DNA from: Hirsutella rhossiliensis
Taxonomy: Eukaryota; Ascomycota; Sordariomycetes; Hypocreales; Ophiocordycipitaceae
Direction of reading: 5' to 3'
Length of the DNA: 64,000 bases
NCBI RefSeq assembly: GCF_020360975.1
Contig: NW_025408669.1
Location: 7,254,001-7,318,000, forward strand
The notes beneath the pieces are model-generated. The model saw nothing but the letters and a program-made list of their open reading frames with translations. It did no database searches and was not told the origin of the DNA. Below are positions 1 to 11,524 of the stretch, one piece after another (the first letter of the stretch is position 1; every line of letters begins with the position of its first letter). A program made the translations under genes and the position numbers.

Positions 1-2580
1 GCTATAGGTATAAAGGTAGGCTAGCGAAGCCCTCTTCTTCGTAAAGAGCTTAAGGGGGGATTTTTAATTTATTCCTTAGGTCTTAAAAAGGGTCTCTAAG
101 TCCCTATAGTCCCTTAGTCCCCTAGGGTCCCTTAGGGTCCGGTTCTAAAGGTAATAGGCGGTCTTAACGACTTCCCTCTAAAGGTCGTATAGAAGCCTTA
201 TAGTAAGTCTTATTATATAGGCCCTTTCTATTATAGCACCCCTTAATCTTTCTGCCCCTCCGTTCTAGGCCTAGGTATTCGGTGCTAACGGGAGGGGTAA
301 AATACTCCTTTTTCGAAGCTAATTTAAGATATCCTTTATAAATAGCTCTCCGTTAAACCGTATATTCTTTACCTTATAGCTAAAGTAGGATTTTATCTAG
401 TTAATAAAGTCCTAGAAGGCAGACTAGTTATACTTACTTAGGTAGGTCTATAAGAAATAAGGGAAAACTATCCCTAAAAAGGCGTCTATATAAAACATTA
501 CCTTAATAAAGCTTTCCTAATCCTTAGAGACGTCGGTCTAGTCGACCTAAATTTCCTTATATAGCTAGTCCGGCCGTATTAGGGTCCGTCTAGAAATTCG
601 TCTCCTAGTCTTCCCTTAGCCGTAGTATTCGCATTCGACGGTCTTTAGGCCCCTTATTTATACGCCCTATTATTAGCCTAGCTTATATAAAGCTAGGGGG
701 CCTAGGTAACTAAGTCGTGCGTGCTAAAGAAGACTGTCTCCTTAGGCTGCTAGAAGAGGGTCCTTTAAACCTACCCTCTTAGTAGGGAAAGCTAACTTCT
801 CGAGAGATTCCTTCCTAAGGATAGGTCGGAATTCGAGAATAAATTAACCGAATTTTTCCTCGATAAGCCTAATAGTCTAATTCTTCTAGACTAGCCTCGT
901 AGGCTTAAACGTCGTATCTTAAAAGATCCCTTCCTTTTAAAGAAAGCGGAAGGAAATTAGGCTTATTAAAAATTAAGGGTAAAAAGCTACCCTTTTTCGT
1001 CGAAGAATTTATATAGATCTATTAGGTAATTTTATCGTAAAATTCACCCTTCTATACCCCTCTATCCGTATAGTTAATTCCCCGGTAATAAGATATTCCC
1101 TCTATACCTTCTTAAAGGACCGGAATTATAAGAGTATATTATAGATATCGAGGGAAGTACTAGAGTTAAGGATAGCTGATTTTCGTAGGGGATAGTCGGA
1201 GGGTCCTAACGGTTAGTCTTACTAATTTATAGGGAAGACGAATGCCGGATTTACTATACTAACGATTTTTCCTCGAATTTACGGCTCGAATAAGGGCAGC
1301 GGCGTTAGTTACTATTTCTTAGTAACCCGAATCTCGTCTATCTTCTTCTATAACGAGGGGTCCTCCTTAAGAGACTATTATATCGTTTCTTATAGCCTCT
1401 TTAAAGGGTTAAATCCTTTAGGTCGGTTTTCCTCGAAGACCTACTAGTATTATAATAATCGATAACCTAGGGATTTATATACTAAGCAGCCGTTTCGTTA
1501 TTTAGTCTTCTATTTCTTCGAGGAATCCTCGTCCCGATCTAGAAGGTCTGCTTAAAAACCACCCCTCTTTATACCTTATTGCTAATATTAATAAAGAGGT
1601 TCGATTTCGACTAGTTTCCTAATTTTTCGACTAATAGACTAAAAGGTCTATTAAGAGACTAGTCGAGCCGGTCTAACTAACGGGACCGGGGCCGGGCCCG
1701 GAGTAAGATATAGAGCCGGGGCCGGGGCCGTAGCTATAGTTAACGACAGCGTTAAGGCTCTCGAGGGAAGAGGAGCCGAAGGAGCAACAGCCATAGTAGC
1801 AGTAGCGGGAGCCGTAGTAATAGGGGCTGTAGCAGCTATAAGGGCAGCAGGTCGAGCCGTCTAGGTCGAGTGCTAGCTACGAAGGAATAAGACTGCTTAC
1901 TATTATACTCTAGTAGCCTCTTCGTCTAGTTCCTAGCTAGCCTCTCGAAAGATAGTCGAGTAACCGTTACTAATAGGCTTTATTAGTAGAGATATATCCT
2001 ATAGCTACTAGCCGGAAAGAGCTTCTATAAGGAAGTATTAGTTAGCTTCCTTAAGGATTTCTTCCTACGTAGCTAGCTACGATAAAGCTAGTAGGTTTCT
2101 AGTAGAGAAGGCTCTTAGATATACTATATAGGTCTTCCTAATACGGTTAGTTATATAGCCCTTTAAGGGAGCTATCGAGGTCTCGAGCTTTAAAAGCTAC
2201 TGCCTAAGAGTCTCTTCCTTTCGAATAGTAATTAGCTTTACGGTACTAACGGATTCTATTATTGCCGTGCGTATAGTAGTTAGTAGCTTCGTCTTATAAA
2301 GGTATTCCTTACGGTAACTCTCGTAGTTACCTAAGGTAGCAGAAAAAGCTCTCCATTATACGGAGGTTAGCTCGGAGAAGAGGGAAGCTCCTTCTATAAA
2401 TTCTATTGCCCTAGGATAAAGAGGGGGCTCGAGAGGGTCCTACTTATTAAAGAAGACTAAATTATAGATAGTTCTATCTATACGAGCCCGTAGCTCCTTT
2501 ACCTACTTATCCTAATCTTAGGGCTTTATAAGAATCGTCCTATAGACCGTAGGGACGGTAGAGGAGTCGTTTTTTAATAT
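1..2580 (-). pseudogene. RIP-degraded copia A gag and 5' pol
   Basis: Read on the minus strand, the frame starts at the position matching the gag ATG of the better copy (48817); here the codon is ATA at 2580-2578. It runs through gag and into protease, GAG-pre-integrase and integrase before the window edge. The gag C-terminal part is Ala/Pro-rich (roughly 1700-1870). The frame is broken by many TAA and TAG codons at places where copy A#3 has CAA, CAG or TGG. Gag would form the particle; pol would carry protease and integrase. Identity rests on collinearity with the 43318-49449 copy rather than on this copy alone. Confidence 0.8.
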
Positions 2581-2697
2581 TATTACGGGGGAAGGGTAGA
2601 AAAGTCGGTTAAAAGTCGGCTTTTCTAGTAAGAGGGGTAAAAGGATATAAGAAGGTGCCTTTTATAGCAGCCGGAAGGTATAGGAATTCTATTCCTC

Positions 2698-2710
2698 CCG
2701 GGCTTATAAC
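2698..2710 (-). promoter_or_regulatory. Primer-binding site, half-tRNA iMet type
   Basis: Directly inside the LTR the minus strand reads GTTATAAGCCCGG. If the TA at positions 4-5 is a RIPed TG, this is complementary to the anticodon stem-loop of initiator Met-tRNA (CCGGGCUCAUAAC). Priming from an internal tRNA-iMet fragment is known for Drosophila copia and relatives. The same motif sits at 23343-23355, 26931-26943, 35773-35785 and 48951-48963. Confidence 0.7.
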
Positions 2711-3183
2711 TCTCGCGAAGAGAGATATAAGAAGTATATAAAAATATATAAAGGTAAAATTAAAAGTAAGGGGTCGGATAGGTAGGGCAGAGAGATTTAA
2801 TTCTTATAGGGGCAGCAATAAAGGTAGGGGAGTAATTATTATATTGCCTTAACTATCCTTCTTTCCTCTATCTAACGCCCCTCTTTATACCTATCTAGCA
2901 TCTTAATTAATAAAGAAGATCCTGCTTAAAGAAGCTACTAATATCCTTTCGACTACCGAGCTTTTTACCGGTTTTTCCCCTCCTTTCTAGCCGTTGCCGG
3001 CATATCCGTCTTATCTCTCGCCTCTATAGGAAGCTATCGCTACTTCTACTTCCCCTCTTACCCCTACCCTCCTCTCTATACCTCTTTTTAGCTCCTTCTT
3101 TAAAACCTATTTTTTAGCTTCCTAGGTCCCTCGTACTAAGGGATATCTCTAAGAACTATAAAATTAGGCCACGCTTTGCGATA
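2711..3183 (-). repeat. LTR of copia A#1 (5' LTR)
   Basis: A 473-bp LTR. On the minus strand it begins TATCGCAAAG and ends CTTCGCGAGA, so its ends form an inverted repeat built on TCGCGAAG/CTTCGCGA. The same LTR occurs at 43318-43795, 48964-49449, 60883-61373 and, truncated, at 27017-27290. The usual TG..CA ends appear as TA..GA, at least partly a RIP effect. Confidence 0.85.
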
Positions 3184-3990
3184 ATTATAGACTACTAAAT
3201 AAGATTATCTTTAATAAAGAAAGTACGTTTATAGCTAAGTTTTAGTAAGCTCTTATAGTATAATTAAGGACGAAATATAAGCTTAGTATAGCTTATTACC
3301 TATAAATAGATAGATAAATAAAACGACTTAAGTAAACGCTTAAATAATATTTACGATACTATATTAGTTATAAATAAAATAATTAAGTTAAATAGCTACT
3401 AATAAAGTAACTAGCTTATAATAGCTTAGTTATAAAAATAACTAAGCTCTTACTAGTATATATTAATTATAGATATAACCTAGAAGTATTTAAGGTTACT
3501 TAATAAGGACTATAAGTAAAACGAGTAATACTATAAGTAGATTAGCTATAAAAATTATATAAAGAAATATAATAAGACCTTTAATTTATTAGGGAATAAA
3601 TATTTACTTACTATAATCGGAAAAGATTATAGGGACTAATCTTTTAAGAGAGAGATATAGTCTACCTTATATAATAAAATATTAAAATAAAACGACTAAG
3701 TAATAAATTAGATTTTAAAAAACTTAGACCGTTTAAGGTTAAGAAAACTATTTTAAAAGTTAACTATAAACTTTTACTACTAATAATAATATAGATATAC
3801 CTAATATTTTATATCTTATTATTAGAACTAGTACTATAAAACGCTAAACTATAAGAAAAAATTAAAGTCGATAATAATTAAGAATATAAAGCTAAATAAA
3901 TACTAGATATAAGAAAATAAGGTTAGTAATAAGAATACCTTATTAAATAGAAAGGATATAGACTAGAGGAAAATACCTAGGAACTACTTA
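3184..3990 (+). pseudogene. gypsy B integrase C-terminus with chromodomain (relic)
   Basis: The frame matches the integrase catalytic C-terminal half and GPY-like region of the B#4 copy. At about 3885-3990 comes a chromodomain read as EKILDIRK-like, then EYLIK, KGY and ENT-ELLKHL, where TAG/TAA replace the usual Trp codons. Chromodomains on chromovirus integrases direct integration to heterochromatin. Around one codon in fifteen is TAA or TAG, so it cannot be translated. It continues from beyond the copia A#1 insertion. Confidence 0.8.
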
Positions 3991-4686
3991 AGCACTTAAC
4001 CTACTATAGTTCTTTACTCCGATAGTTCTATTAGTAATACTAGTAGTAACGCCGTTAGACTATAACTATAAGTTAAGTTCTAACTACGGAAAAGCGTTAT
4101 CTAGAACCGCTATTTTAAGGGTCGATAATAAGTCTAACTCGTTTAACGTATAAAGCTCTTAGCGTAATATATATAACTACGCCTTAGAGTATTAATTAAT
4201 TTAAGAAGAGATATCGATCTCTTCTTATTGCGCCCTTATAAGAGCGGTATACGCGGCAGCCGCTATAGCCGCGAGCCGACCGACCTCTTAGCGCTTAGAT
4301 TAGGTATTAACCTAAAGACGATTCTTTTAGACCTTAAGGCTATTAAACTCTACTATCGAAAAATTTCTATTATAATAACGAATGCTTTTTTTCGTATAAA
4401 ACGAGTATTTCGAATATCCTTTTAGGACGAAATATAATAAGCTACTCTCTTAGTAAGGTAAATACCGACCTATTTCGAATAACTAAATACCGATTTTTTT
4501 AATTCGAGATACTATATCCCTACGGCGTTAAGTAAAAGAACGGAATAATTTAGAGACGCGAGAACTAAATATAGTTAGCTATAGTAGAAAAAATATAAAG
4601 AAGGAAAGAACGTACTAATACTTAAGGACGACGTACTATACTACTTATAATCCTTAGGATAAGGATTATAAGGGCGGAGAGAATAA

Positions 4687-5206
4687 TATTATAAACTAGC
4701 TAACTATAAGGGGAAGACAGTTAAAATATAGGCCGTATAGCTAAAGTATAGGATGCTAGGCGCTATAGACTATAAAAGAACCGTTAATATAAAGGTTACG
4801 TAATAGATTAGTTAGATTAGTTAGATCGGATAATCGATACTAAGTAAACTAAGCACCGATTAGTTAAATTAGTTAGATTAGCTAGATTAATACTAAGTAG
4901 ACTAAATAAGCTAAATATAATAGGCAATATCGTTAGGGTAAGGAAACTATAGATATATAGCTACTTACTTTTACTCCTTTAAATAGATAGCTCTTTAGCG
5001 TTTAATATATTATAATTATTACGATCTCTATTACGATATTATCTTTAATTCTAATTACTTAATTACCTAGTTATAGTCTATAGTCTATAACCTCTAACTT
5101 ATTACTAACGTAATATACTTATTATTACTTAGACCACGCCCTATTATATTTATTAATATAAACCCCTCGATAGGTTTATCTCTTAGGAATAGCACCGGTC
5201 GTTATA
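4687..5206 (+). repeat. 3' LTR of gypsy B#1 (diverged subfamily)
   Basis: The U5 half (about 4940-5206) matches the B LTRs at 8699-9149 and 54224-54673 and ends CCGGTCGTTATA. The U3 half differs. I place the start at TATTATAAAC, just after a purine-rich run (GGGCGGAGAGAA) that could be the polypurine tract. U3 carries short repeats of TTAGATTAGT type at 4806-4890. The end is secure; the start is inferred because the 5' LTR is outside the window. Confidence 0.6.
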
Positions 5207-5738
5207 TATAATTTAGGTAAATCTATTCGCCGCTATCTAATAAAAGGCTAACGCTAACCTCTTACTTAGCTAGTACGCTGCCCTTACTAAAGTACCCGCT
5301 AGCTTTATTTATCGGTTTACTTTCGCCGCTTACCTCTTAGACGACTTACCTAAGCTCGCTATAGTATATTAAAGAGCGGCCTATATTAGCCCCCTTTATA
5401 CGCTAGTAGCGGCCTACTTTTATACGGCTAATATAATAGCCTATTTTAACTTATTAAACTAAAAGTTTATTAACGCGTACCTAGGTAGGTTCTAGAACCT
5501 AGGCCTAACTATATAGGTATTAGTAGTAGTAATCTATAACTAGGTTCTAGCCTCTTATAACAGACTAGCTATAATGCTCTTAGTAGAACCGGCCCTAAAT
5601 AACGCTTATAGCGTGCCTATCTATAAAGCCTTTAATATATAAGATACCCTAGATAATATACTAGTAAGCCCTAAGGATCTAATAAAGGAGGAAGCTAAGA
5701 AGGAGATTCCTTGCCTTACCCCTACCCCCTTAGTATAA
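5207..5738 (+). pseudogene. Element H ORF, C-terminal part (relic)
   Basis: Same frame and product as 10045-10576. It is Ala/Leu-rich with conserved stretches such as DADLLLS, TKVPASFI, FTFAAYLL and KELIKEEAKKEIPCL. Stops are TAA or TAG where Gln is plausible, and none is TGA. Function not recognised. It ends at a TAA at 5736-5738 that could itself be a RIPed CAA. Confidence 0.5.
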
Positions 5739-5789
5739 GACGGTCGGTTACTAGTTTAGCCTCGTTATATCCTTAGTCTTATTTATTTT

Positions 5790-5960
5790 TTTCTTTTTAC
5801 CGGCTTAGCTATAAAGCGCCCCCGGTTATAATTAGTTTTCCCTAGCTTAGCTATACTATACCCCTAGCTTTACTCGTTTATTACCCTAGCTTAGCTACCT
5901 AGCGCCCTTAGTTTTAATAGTATTTTACTCCTAGCTTAGCCGCCTCGCGCCCTTAGTATT
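5790..5960 (+). repeat. Minisatellite in element H
   Basis: About four imperfect units built around CTAGCTTAGC followed by a CGCCC/TTAGT tail, preceded by a T-rich run. Copy 2 (10615-10650) keeps only one unit, so the array contracted or expanded between copies. Confidence 0.5.
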
Positions 5961-6654
5961 AGTTATACTAGGTTATATCCTAGATAAGATATAAGTTATT
6001 CCTTATACTAACCTTAGAAATCTATATAACTCTATTATAATTCCCTATTAGCGCGACTCCCGCTTAAATACTATAAGAGACTAATAAGGACGTTAGTTAA
6101 TTCTTTCGCCCTAGGTATTTATTATAGGATACCCTATAGTCGATAATCTAGGTACCTATAATAATATCGGCCTCCCTTAGGGAAGTTACCCTTAACTCCT
6201 TAAGGCTCCCTATAAAAGAAGGAACTTAAAAGCTACTAAGTAAACTCTAGGAAATCACTTAAAAATCCTAGAAACGATAACTAAGCGGATTATATAGATA
6301 TTTTATAGAGATTTCCCCTAAGAATATATTATATAAGGAATATACTACGATTTCCTAAGTAATAATAGCTCCTTAGGGATTATACTAATATTTCCTTAAG
6401 AAGTTATTATAAGAATATAGTAAGGAAATTATAGAGAAATACTTATACCTACCTAGGGAAAATACTAGGAAATATCGCTAAGACGCTATACTACTATTAT
6501 ATAATTATAAGGTTAAGATATTACTTAGTTAAAGCCCTAAGTAAGGTCTTACGCTTACTATAGTATATTTAAAAGATAGAGAACCTATTAGATCTTAGGC
6601 GGGTAGAAAAGAATATAGATAGTTATTACTACTCTTACTTTAACTTATAAGACT

Positions 6655-6750
6655 AGTAGCTAGTTTATATTTAACGCGCGTAATAATATATAGTAGCTAG
6701 TCTATATAATACGTTTAATTATATATAGTAGCTAGTTTATTTAATTACCT
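6655..6750 (+). repeat. Three tandem repeats of about 36 bp near the H 3' end
   Basis: AGTAGCTAGTYTAT is repeated at about 6655, 6691 and 6726, separated by AT-rich arms. The same triplet is present in copy 2 near 11355-11450, so it belongs to the element. Confidence 0.6.
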
Positions 6751-6825
6751 ATTAGACCTATACTAGATCTAAGTAGACGGTAAGGTTAACGTACTAGCCC
6801 TATACTAAGGGACTAGTATATAATA

Positions 6826-7910
6826 GTAAAGCTAAATAATATAAACTATATAGAGAATTATAACCGCTATAATACTAGAAAAACTATAGGATTCCATAGC
6901 TTTTAACTATATTATAAAGCTACTACTATTAAAAGAACTTATAACTAACGTTAAGTATAATAGTATATTCGTTATTATTAATAGACTAATAAAGTATAGA
7001 TACTTCTTACTATATAAAGAAGTAAGTAATATAAAAGAGCTAGTATATATATTCCTATAAATAATTATTAGTAATTATGGACTACTAAATAAGATTATCT
7101 TTAATAGAGGAAGTATATTTATAGCTAAGTTTTAGTAAGCTTTTATAGTATAATTAAGGACGAAATATAAGCTTAGTATAGCTTATTACCTATAAATAAA
7201 TAGATAAATAAAACGACTTAACTAAACGCTTAAATAATATTTATAATACTATATTAGCTATAAATAAAACAATTAAGTTAAATAGCTACTAATAATATAA
7301 CTAGCTTATAATAGCTTAGTTATAGAAATAACTAAGCTCTTACTAGTATACGCTAATTATAGATATAACCTAGAAGTATTTAAGGTTACTTAATAAGGAC
7401 TATAAGTAAAATAAGTAATACTATAAGTAGATTAACTATAAGAATTATATAAAGAAATATAATAAGAACTTTAATTTATTAAAGAACGAATATCTACTTA
7501 CTATAATTAGAAAAGATTATAAGGACTAATCTTTTAAGATAGAGATATAGTTTACCTTATATAACGAAATATTAAAATAAAATAACTTAGTAATAATTTA
7601 GATTTTAAGAAACTTAGACCGTTTAAGGTTAAGAAAACTATTTTAAAAGTTAACTACGAACTTTCGCTACTAATAATAATACGGATATACCTAATATTTT
7701 ATATCTTATTATTAAAACTAGCGCTATAAAATACTAAATTATAAGAAAAAATTAAAGTTAATAATAATTAAGAATATAAAGTAAAATAAATACTAAATAT
7801 AAGAAAATAAGGTTAGTAATAAGAGTGCCTTATTAAGTAAAAGGGATATAGACTAAAAGAAAATACCTAGGAACTACTTAAGCACTTAACCTACTATAGC
7901 TCTTTACTTT
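6826..7910 (+). pseudogene. gypsy B integrase and chromodomain (relic)
   Basis: The first residues match the integrase core of B#4 (LEKL-DSIAFNYIIKLL, then SIFVIINRL-KYRYFLLYKE). The frame continues through the catalytic C-terminal half to a chromodomain near 7790-7900 (ILNIRK, EYLIK, KGY, ENT-EL motifs). Trp positions are stops. The chromodomain would bind methylated H3K9 and steer integration to heterochromatin. Inactive through numerous TAA/TAG codons. Confidence 0.8.
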
Positions 7911-8698
7911 AATAATTTTACTAAAAGGTTTAAGAGGGATTAAAAGACTAAGATCTATAAACTCCTTACTAATATTAAACGAAGACTAATTCGCTTTATT
8001 AAGAACGCCTAACGATTATAAGTTATTTACTACTTAATACTTATATATATTAAGCGTAGGTAAAACGCTATCCTTAGTATCTACTTTTTAGATATTATAA
8101 CGAAATAACTTAGAACTCTTTTCCTTTATATAATTCCGAATCTTTTAGATATAAGCTAAACGATTAATAGTAATAGATATTTACGACTAAAGGTTTATAA
8201 GTTATACTTAAAGCTCTAATAAGGCTTCCCTAGCTTCCTCCTCTTTAGAATATAGCCTATACTACTCCGCTAATAATTTAGTTATTAAAAGAAATATATT
8301 AGCTACTATATATAAAAAGAATTAAAAGATACTTATAAAAAGAAGCTACTAAAATACTATTATAATAAAGATAACTACTAGTAATATAATTATTATAGCG
8401 CGAAGAATTTTTAGCTATCCGATAATTCGTTTTCTTTACCTTAAAGTATTAAGTACACGGTATATTAGTAGGATCTTTACTTAAGTTAATATATTCGGTA
8501 AGAGTAGTATACTTAAAGGCCTTTTAAGAACGATTTTTTAGTATATAACTAGATATACTATTAGTAGTATATCCTAAAAGGATAAAGGAATAAGGAACGA
8601 TATACTTACGTACGACGTAATAAAGGTATATTTATATATAGCGGCTAAGGTAGCTATAATAGGTCTTATAAATAAGACTAAAAAGAGGGAAGATGTTA

Positions 8699-9149
8699 TA
8701 TTACGACTATAGCTACTAAGCCGCTAACGGTTAACCGCGTTAAGTATATAATATAGTTTAATAGATAAATAGTTAGTATAACTATTTAATAGATATAAGA
8801 TCGAGGGGATTATAAAGATCTAAGTAATCTAGGATTAATAGGATTACTACGCTCTATATAATCTAACGTTAGGGATTATAGCTAGGCCTATAATCTAAGG
8901 ATAGTCTTTATAGGTATATATAGCTACCTACTTTTACTCCTTTAAATAAATAGCTCTCTAGCTTTTAATATAGATCTTTATTATAATTCTATCTCTAATT
9001 CTAATTACTTAGTTATAGTCTATAGTCTATAACCTCCGACTTATTACTAATATAATATATATATTATTACTTAAACTATACCTTATTATATCTATTAATA
9101 TAAACCCCCTTAATAGGTTTATCCCTCAAGAATAATACCGGTTATTATA
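8699..9149 (+). repeat. 3' LTR of gypsy B#2
   Basis: 451 bp, TATTACGAC...GGTTATTATA, matching the B#4 LTRs (40182-40631 and 54224-54673). A purine-rich run AAAAAGAGGGAAGA just before it is the likely polypurine tract. The unmutated form of the ends, TGTTACGAC...GTCGTCACA, is seen at 41009-41507. Confidence 0.85.
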
Positions 9150-10576
9150 CGCCGCCTATTATAATACTACTATAACTCCTATAACTACTTAAACTAATAG
9201 GAATATAACGTTAACTATCTAACTATAGTAAGTTAGCGCTTCTTATTACTATAATCCTAGTACTCCTTTATACGTTTACTTTAATAACTATACCTTATCG
9301 CTATTAAGCTTTAGTAATTTATTTAATAACTCGCTATTATTAGTTTTAGGTATTATAGGAAAAACCCTTAGTACCTCTTATAACGCCTATAGGTAGTTTA
9401 CCTTATTATTTAATAAGGATAAGCTTCTTTCTTTATTACTACGCGACCTAGATAAAGCTATCTTCCTTAATAAAACTAAGATAATAAACTAGCGCCCTTA
9501 GAACTATATAGATCGCTACTATCTTAGCTAACGTTATTAATAAGCTCTTATTTAAATAGGTCGCCTTTATAGATACTAAGATACTTAAGATTATCGCTAC
9601 TATTACTAGCGTAAAGTGCCTCCTTACTTATCTAAAGATATTTAAGGCCGCTACTATAAAAGAGCGCGAGGCTATTAGTATACTAAGAACCTATAAGTTA
9701 AGGGAGAGCCTTAAGCGTACCCTAGCTAGACCTAAAGGATTTAGTATAGTAGACCTTACTTTTAACGAGCTATTAAGGAACCCGTTTACTAGATACTTAC
9801 TCGCCGCCGCTATAGCCTTACCCTTTACTCCCTTTAAATAAGCTAACTTATTCGCTAAGGAATAGGCCTTAATACTAGTCTAATAAAAGCTTAACCTTTT
9901 CTAGGTTCTAAGCTATAAAAAACCTAGACGATTCCTTATTATACTTTTTATAGTATACTATAATAACCTAGATAATATAAACGGCTATATAAGTATTATT
10001 TACTCTAGGTTAAAAGCGCTAGTTTATAAAGCCTTAAACGTAGCTATAATTTAAGTAAATCTATTTACTGCTATTTATAAGGAGGCCGACGCCGACCTCT
10101 TACTTAGCTAGTATACCGCCCTTACTAAAGTGCCCGCTAGCTTTATTTATTAGTTTACTTTCGCCGCTTACCTCTTAAATAACTTACCTAAGCTCGCCGT
10201 AGTATATTAAAGAGTAGCTTATATTAGCCCTCTTTATATATTAGTAGCGGCCTGCCTTTATACGGCTAACGTAATAGCCTATTTTAACTTATTAGACTAG
10301 AAGTTTACTAACGTATACTTAGGTAGGTTTTAGAACCTAGGCCTAACTATATAGGTACTAGTAGTAGTAATCTATAACTAGGTTCTAGCCTCTTTTAATA
10401 AACTAGCTATAATACTCTTAGTAGAACTAGCCTTAAATAACGCCTATAGTATACTTATTTATAAAGCCTTTAATATATAAGATACCCTAAATAACGTACT
10501 AGTAGGCCCTAAGGAACTAATAAAAGAAGAAGCTAAGGAGGGGATTCCCTACCTTACCCTTACCTCTATAGCGTAA
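9150..10576 (+). pseudogene. Element H ORF of unknown function (relic)
   Basis: About 475 codons with one frame change near 9510. The first part contains NAYR-FTLLFNKDKLLSLLL and LDKAIFLNKTK. The second contains TIKEREAISILRTYKLRE, RPKGFSIVDLTFNELL and KELIKEEAKEGIPYL. Only about 4-5% of codons are TAA/TAG, fewer than in neighbouring off-frames, and TGA is absent, as expected for a RIPed real ORF. I see no reverse transcriptase, integrase, zinc-knuckle or DDE motif. It could be a gag-like or accessory protein of an element whose enzymatic part lies left of the window. Product not recognised. Confidence 0.5.
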
Positions 10577-11524
10577 GACGGTTAGTTACTAGTTTAGCCT
10601 CGTTATATCCTTAGTCCTTTTTTTTTTTACTAGCTTAGCCGCCTCGCGCCCTTAGTATTAGTTATACTAAGTTATATCTTAGATAAGATATAAGTTATTC
10701 CCTATACTAACCTTAGAAATTTATATAACTTTACTATAATTCCTTATTAACGCGACTCCCGCTTAAATACTATAAGAGACTAATAAGGATATCGGTTAAT
10801 TCTTTTACCTTAAGTATTTATTATAAGATACCTTATAGTCTATAATCTAAGTACCTATAATAATATCGGCCTCCCTTAAGGAAGTTACCCTTAACTCTTT
10901 AAGGCTCTTTATAAAAGAAGGAACTTAAAAGCTACTAAGTAAACTCTAGGAAATTACCTAGAAATCCTAGAAATAATAACTAAGTAGATTATATAAATAT
11001 TTTATAAAGATTTCCTTTAAGGATATATTATATAGGGAATATACTATAATTTCTTAAGTAATAATAGCCCCTTAAGGATTATACTAATATTTCCCTAAGA
11101 AGTTACTATAAGAATATAATAGGGAAATTATAAAGAAATACTTATACCTACCTAGGGAAAATACTAAGAAATACCGCTAATACGCTATACTACTATTATA
11201 TAATTATAAGGTTAAGATATTACTTAGTTAAAGCCTTAAGTAAGGTCTTACACTTACTATAGTATATATAGAAGATAGAGAACCTATTAAATCTTAAGCG
11301 GGCGGAGAAGAATATAAATAGTTATTACTACTCTTACTTTAACTTATAAGACTAGTAGCTAGTTTATATTTAACGCGCGTAATAATATATAGTAGCTAGT
11401 TTATATAATACGTTTAATTATATATAGTAGCTAGTTTATTTAATTACCCGTTAAACCTATACTAGATCTAGGTAAACGGCTAGGTTAAAGTACTAGCCCT
11501 ATACTAAGGGACTAGTATATAATA
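9150..11524 (+). mobile_element. Unrecognised repeated element H, copy 2
   Basis: Longer copy of element H: an ORF relic (9150-10576) followed by about 0.95 kb of non-coding DNA with the triple 36-bp repeat near 11355-11450. The 5' end is missing because gypsy B#2 inserted at 9149. Its 3' end meets copia A gag sequence at about 11525. Two independent junctions with the same 3' end support a transposon. No terminal inverted repeat can be tested because neither 5' end is in the window. Confidence 0.6.

Larger units (their letters stand above)
1..3183 (-). mobile_element. Ty1/copia retrotransposon, family A copy 1 (right half)
   Basis: This is the gag-proximal half of a minus-strand copia element cut by the window start. 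Bases 1-2700 align along their length with 46250-48955 of the better preserved copy at 43318-49449, but carry many more TG-to-TA and CA-to-TA changes. Its 5' LTR is at 2711-3183 and the primer-binding motif at 2698-2710. The right end reads CTTTGCGATA followed by ATTAT, and the flank continues as gypsy integrase (compare 7076 onward), where ATTAT occurs once at the insertion site. So the element inserted into gypsy B#1. The second LTR and pol 3' half lie left of the window. Strongly RIPed and inactive. Confidence 0.9.
3184..5206 (+). mobile_element. Ty3/gypsy chromovirus, family B copy 1 (3' part)
   Basis: Plus-strand 3' portion of a chromovirus: integrase C-terminal half, chromodomain, about 0.7 kb of 3' non-coding DNA (3991-4686) and the 3' LTR. 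Bases 3184-4000 are nearly collinear with 7076-7890 and 52605-53410; downstream the copy belongs to a diverged subfamily. The 3991-4686 stretch holds a GC-rich patch around 4230-4300 but no convincing gene. The 5' part lies left of the window because copia A#1 is inserted at 3183. The right end abuts element H#1 inside H sequence (compare 10045 onward), so B#1 inserted into H#1. Confidence 0.85.
5207..6825 (+). mobile_element. Unrecognised repeated element H, copy 1 (3' part)
   Basis: This stretch is collinear with 10045-11524. Both copies end at the same point, in GGGACTAGTATATAATA, and then meet different sequences (gypsy B integrase here, copia A gag in copy 2), so this is a true element terminus. 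It holds the end of an ORF (to 5738) and about 1.1 kb of non-coding DNA with two tandem-repeat blocks. Copy 1 lacks the upstream part because gypsy B#1 inserted at 5206. I find no reverse transcriptase or transposase signature, so the class is unknown. Confidence 0.6.
6826..9149 (+). mobile_element. Ty3/gypsy chromovirus, family B copy 2 (3' part)
   Basis: Collinear with 52360-54673 of the full-length B#4 copy. It starts abruptly inside the integrase frame where H#1 is inserted, then gives the rest of integrase, chromodomain, 0.8 kb of 3' non-coding DNA (7930-8690) and the 3' LTR. More heavily RIPed than B#4. The 5' part is expected left of the window on the far side of H#1. The right end lies within element H#2. 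Confidence 0.85.

Noticed and set aside
4228..4425. 65-codon open frame
   Set aside because: Lies in the 3' non-coding part of gypsy B#1, has no homologue in the other B copies and no domain.
3184..9149. Tandem segmental duplication of a gypsy B-element H unit
   Set aside because: The B copies belong to different LTR subfamilies and the junctions differ; nested insertion explains the order better.
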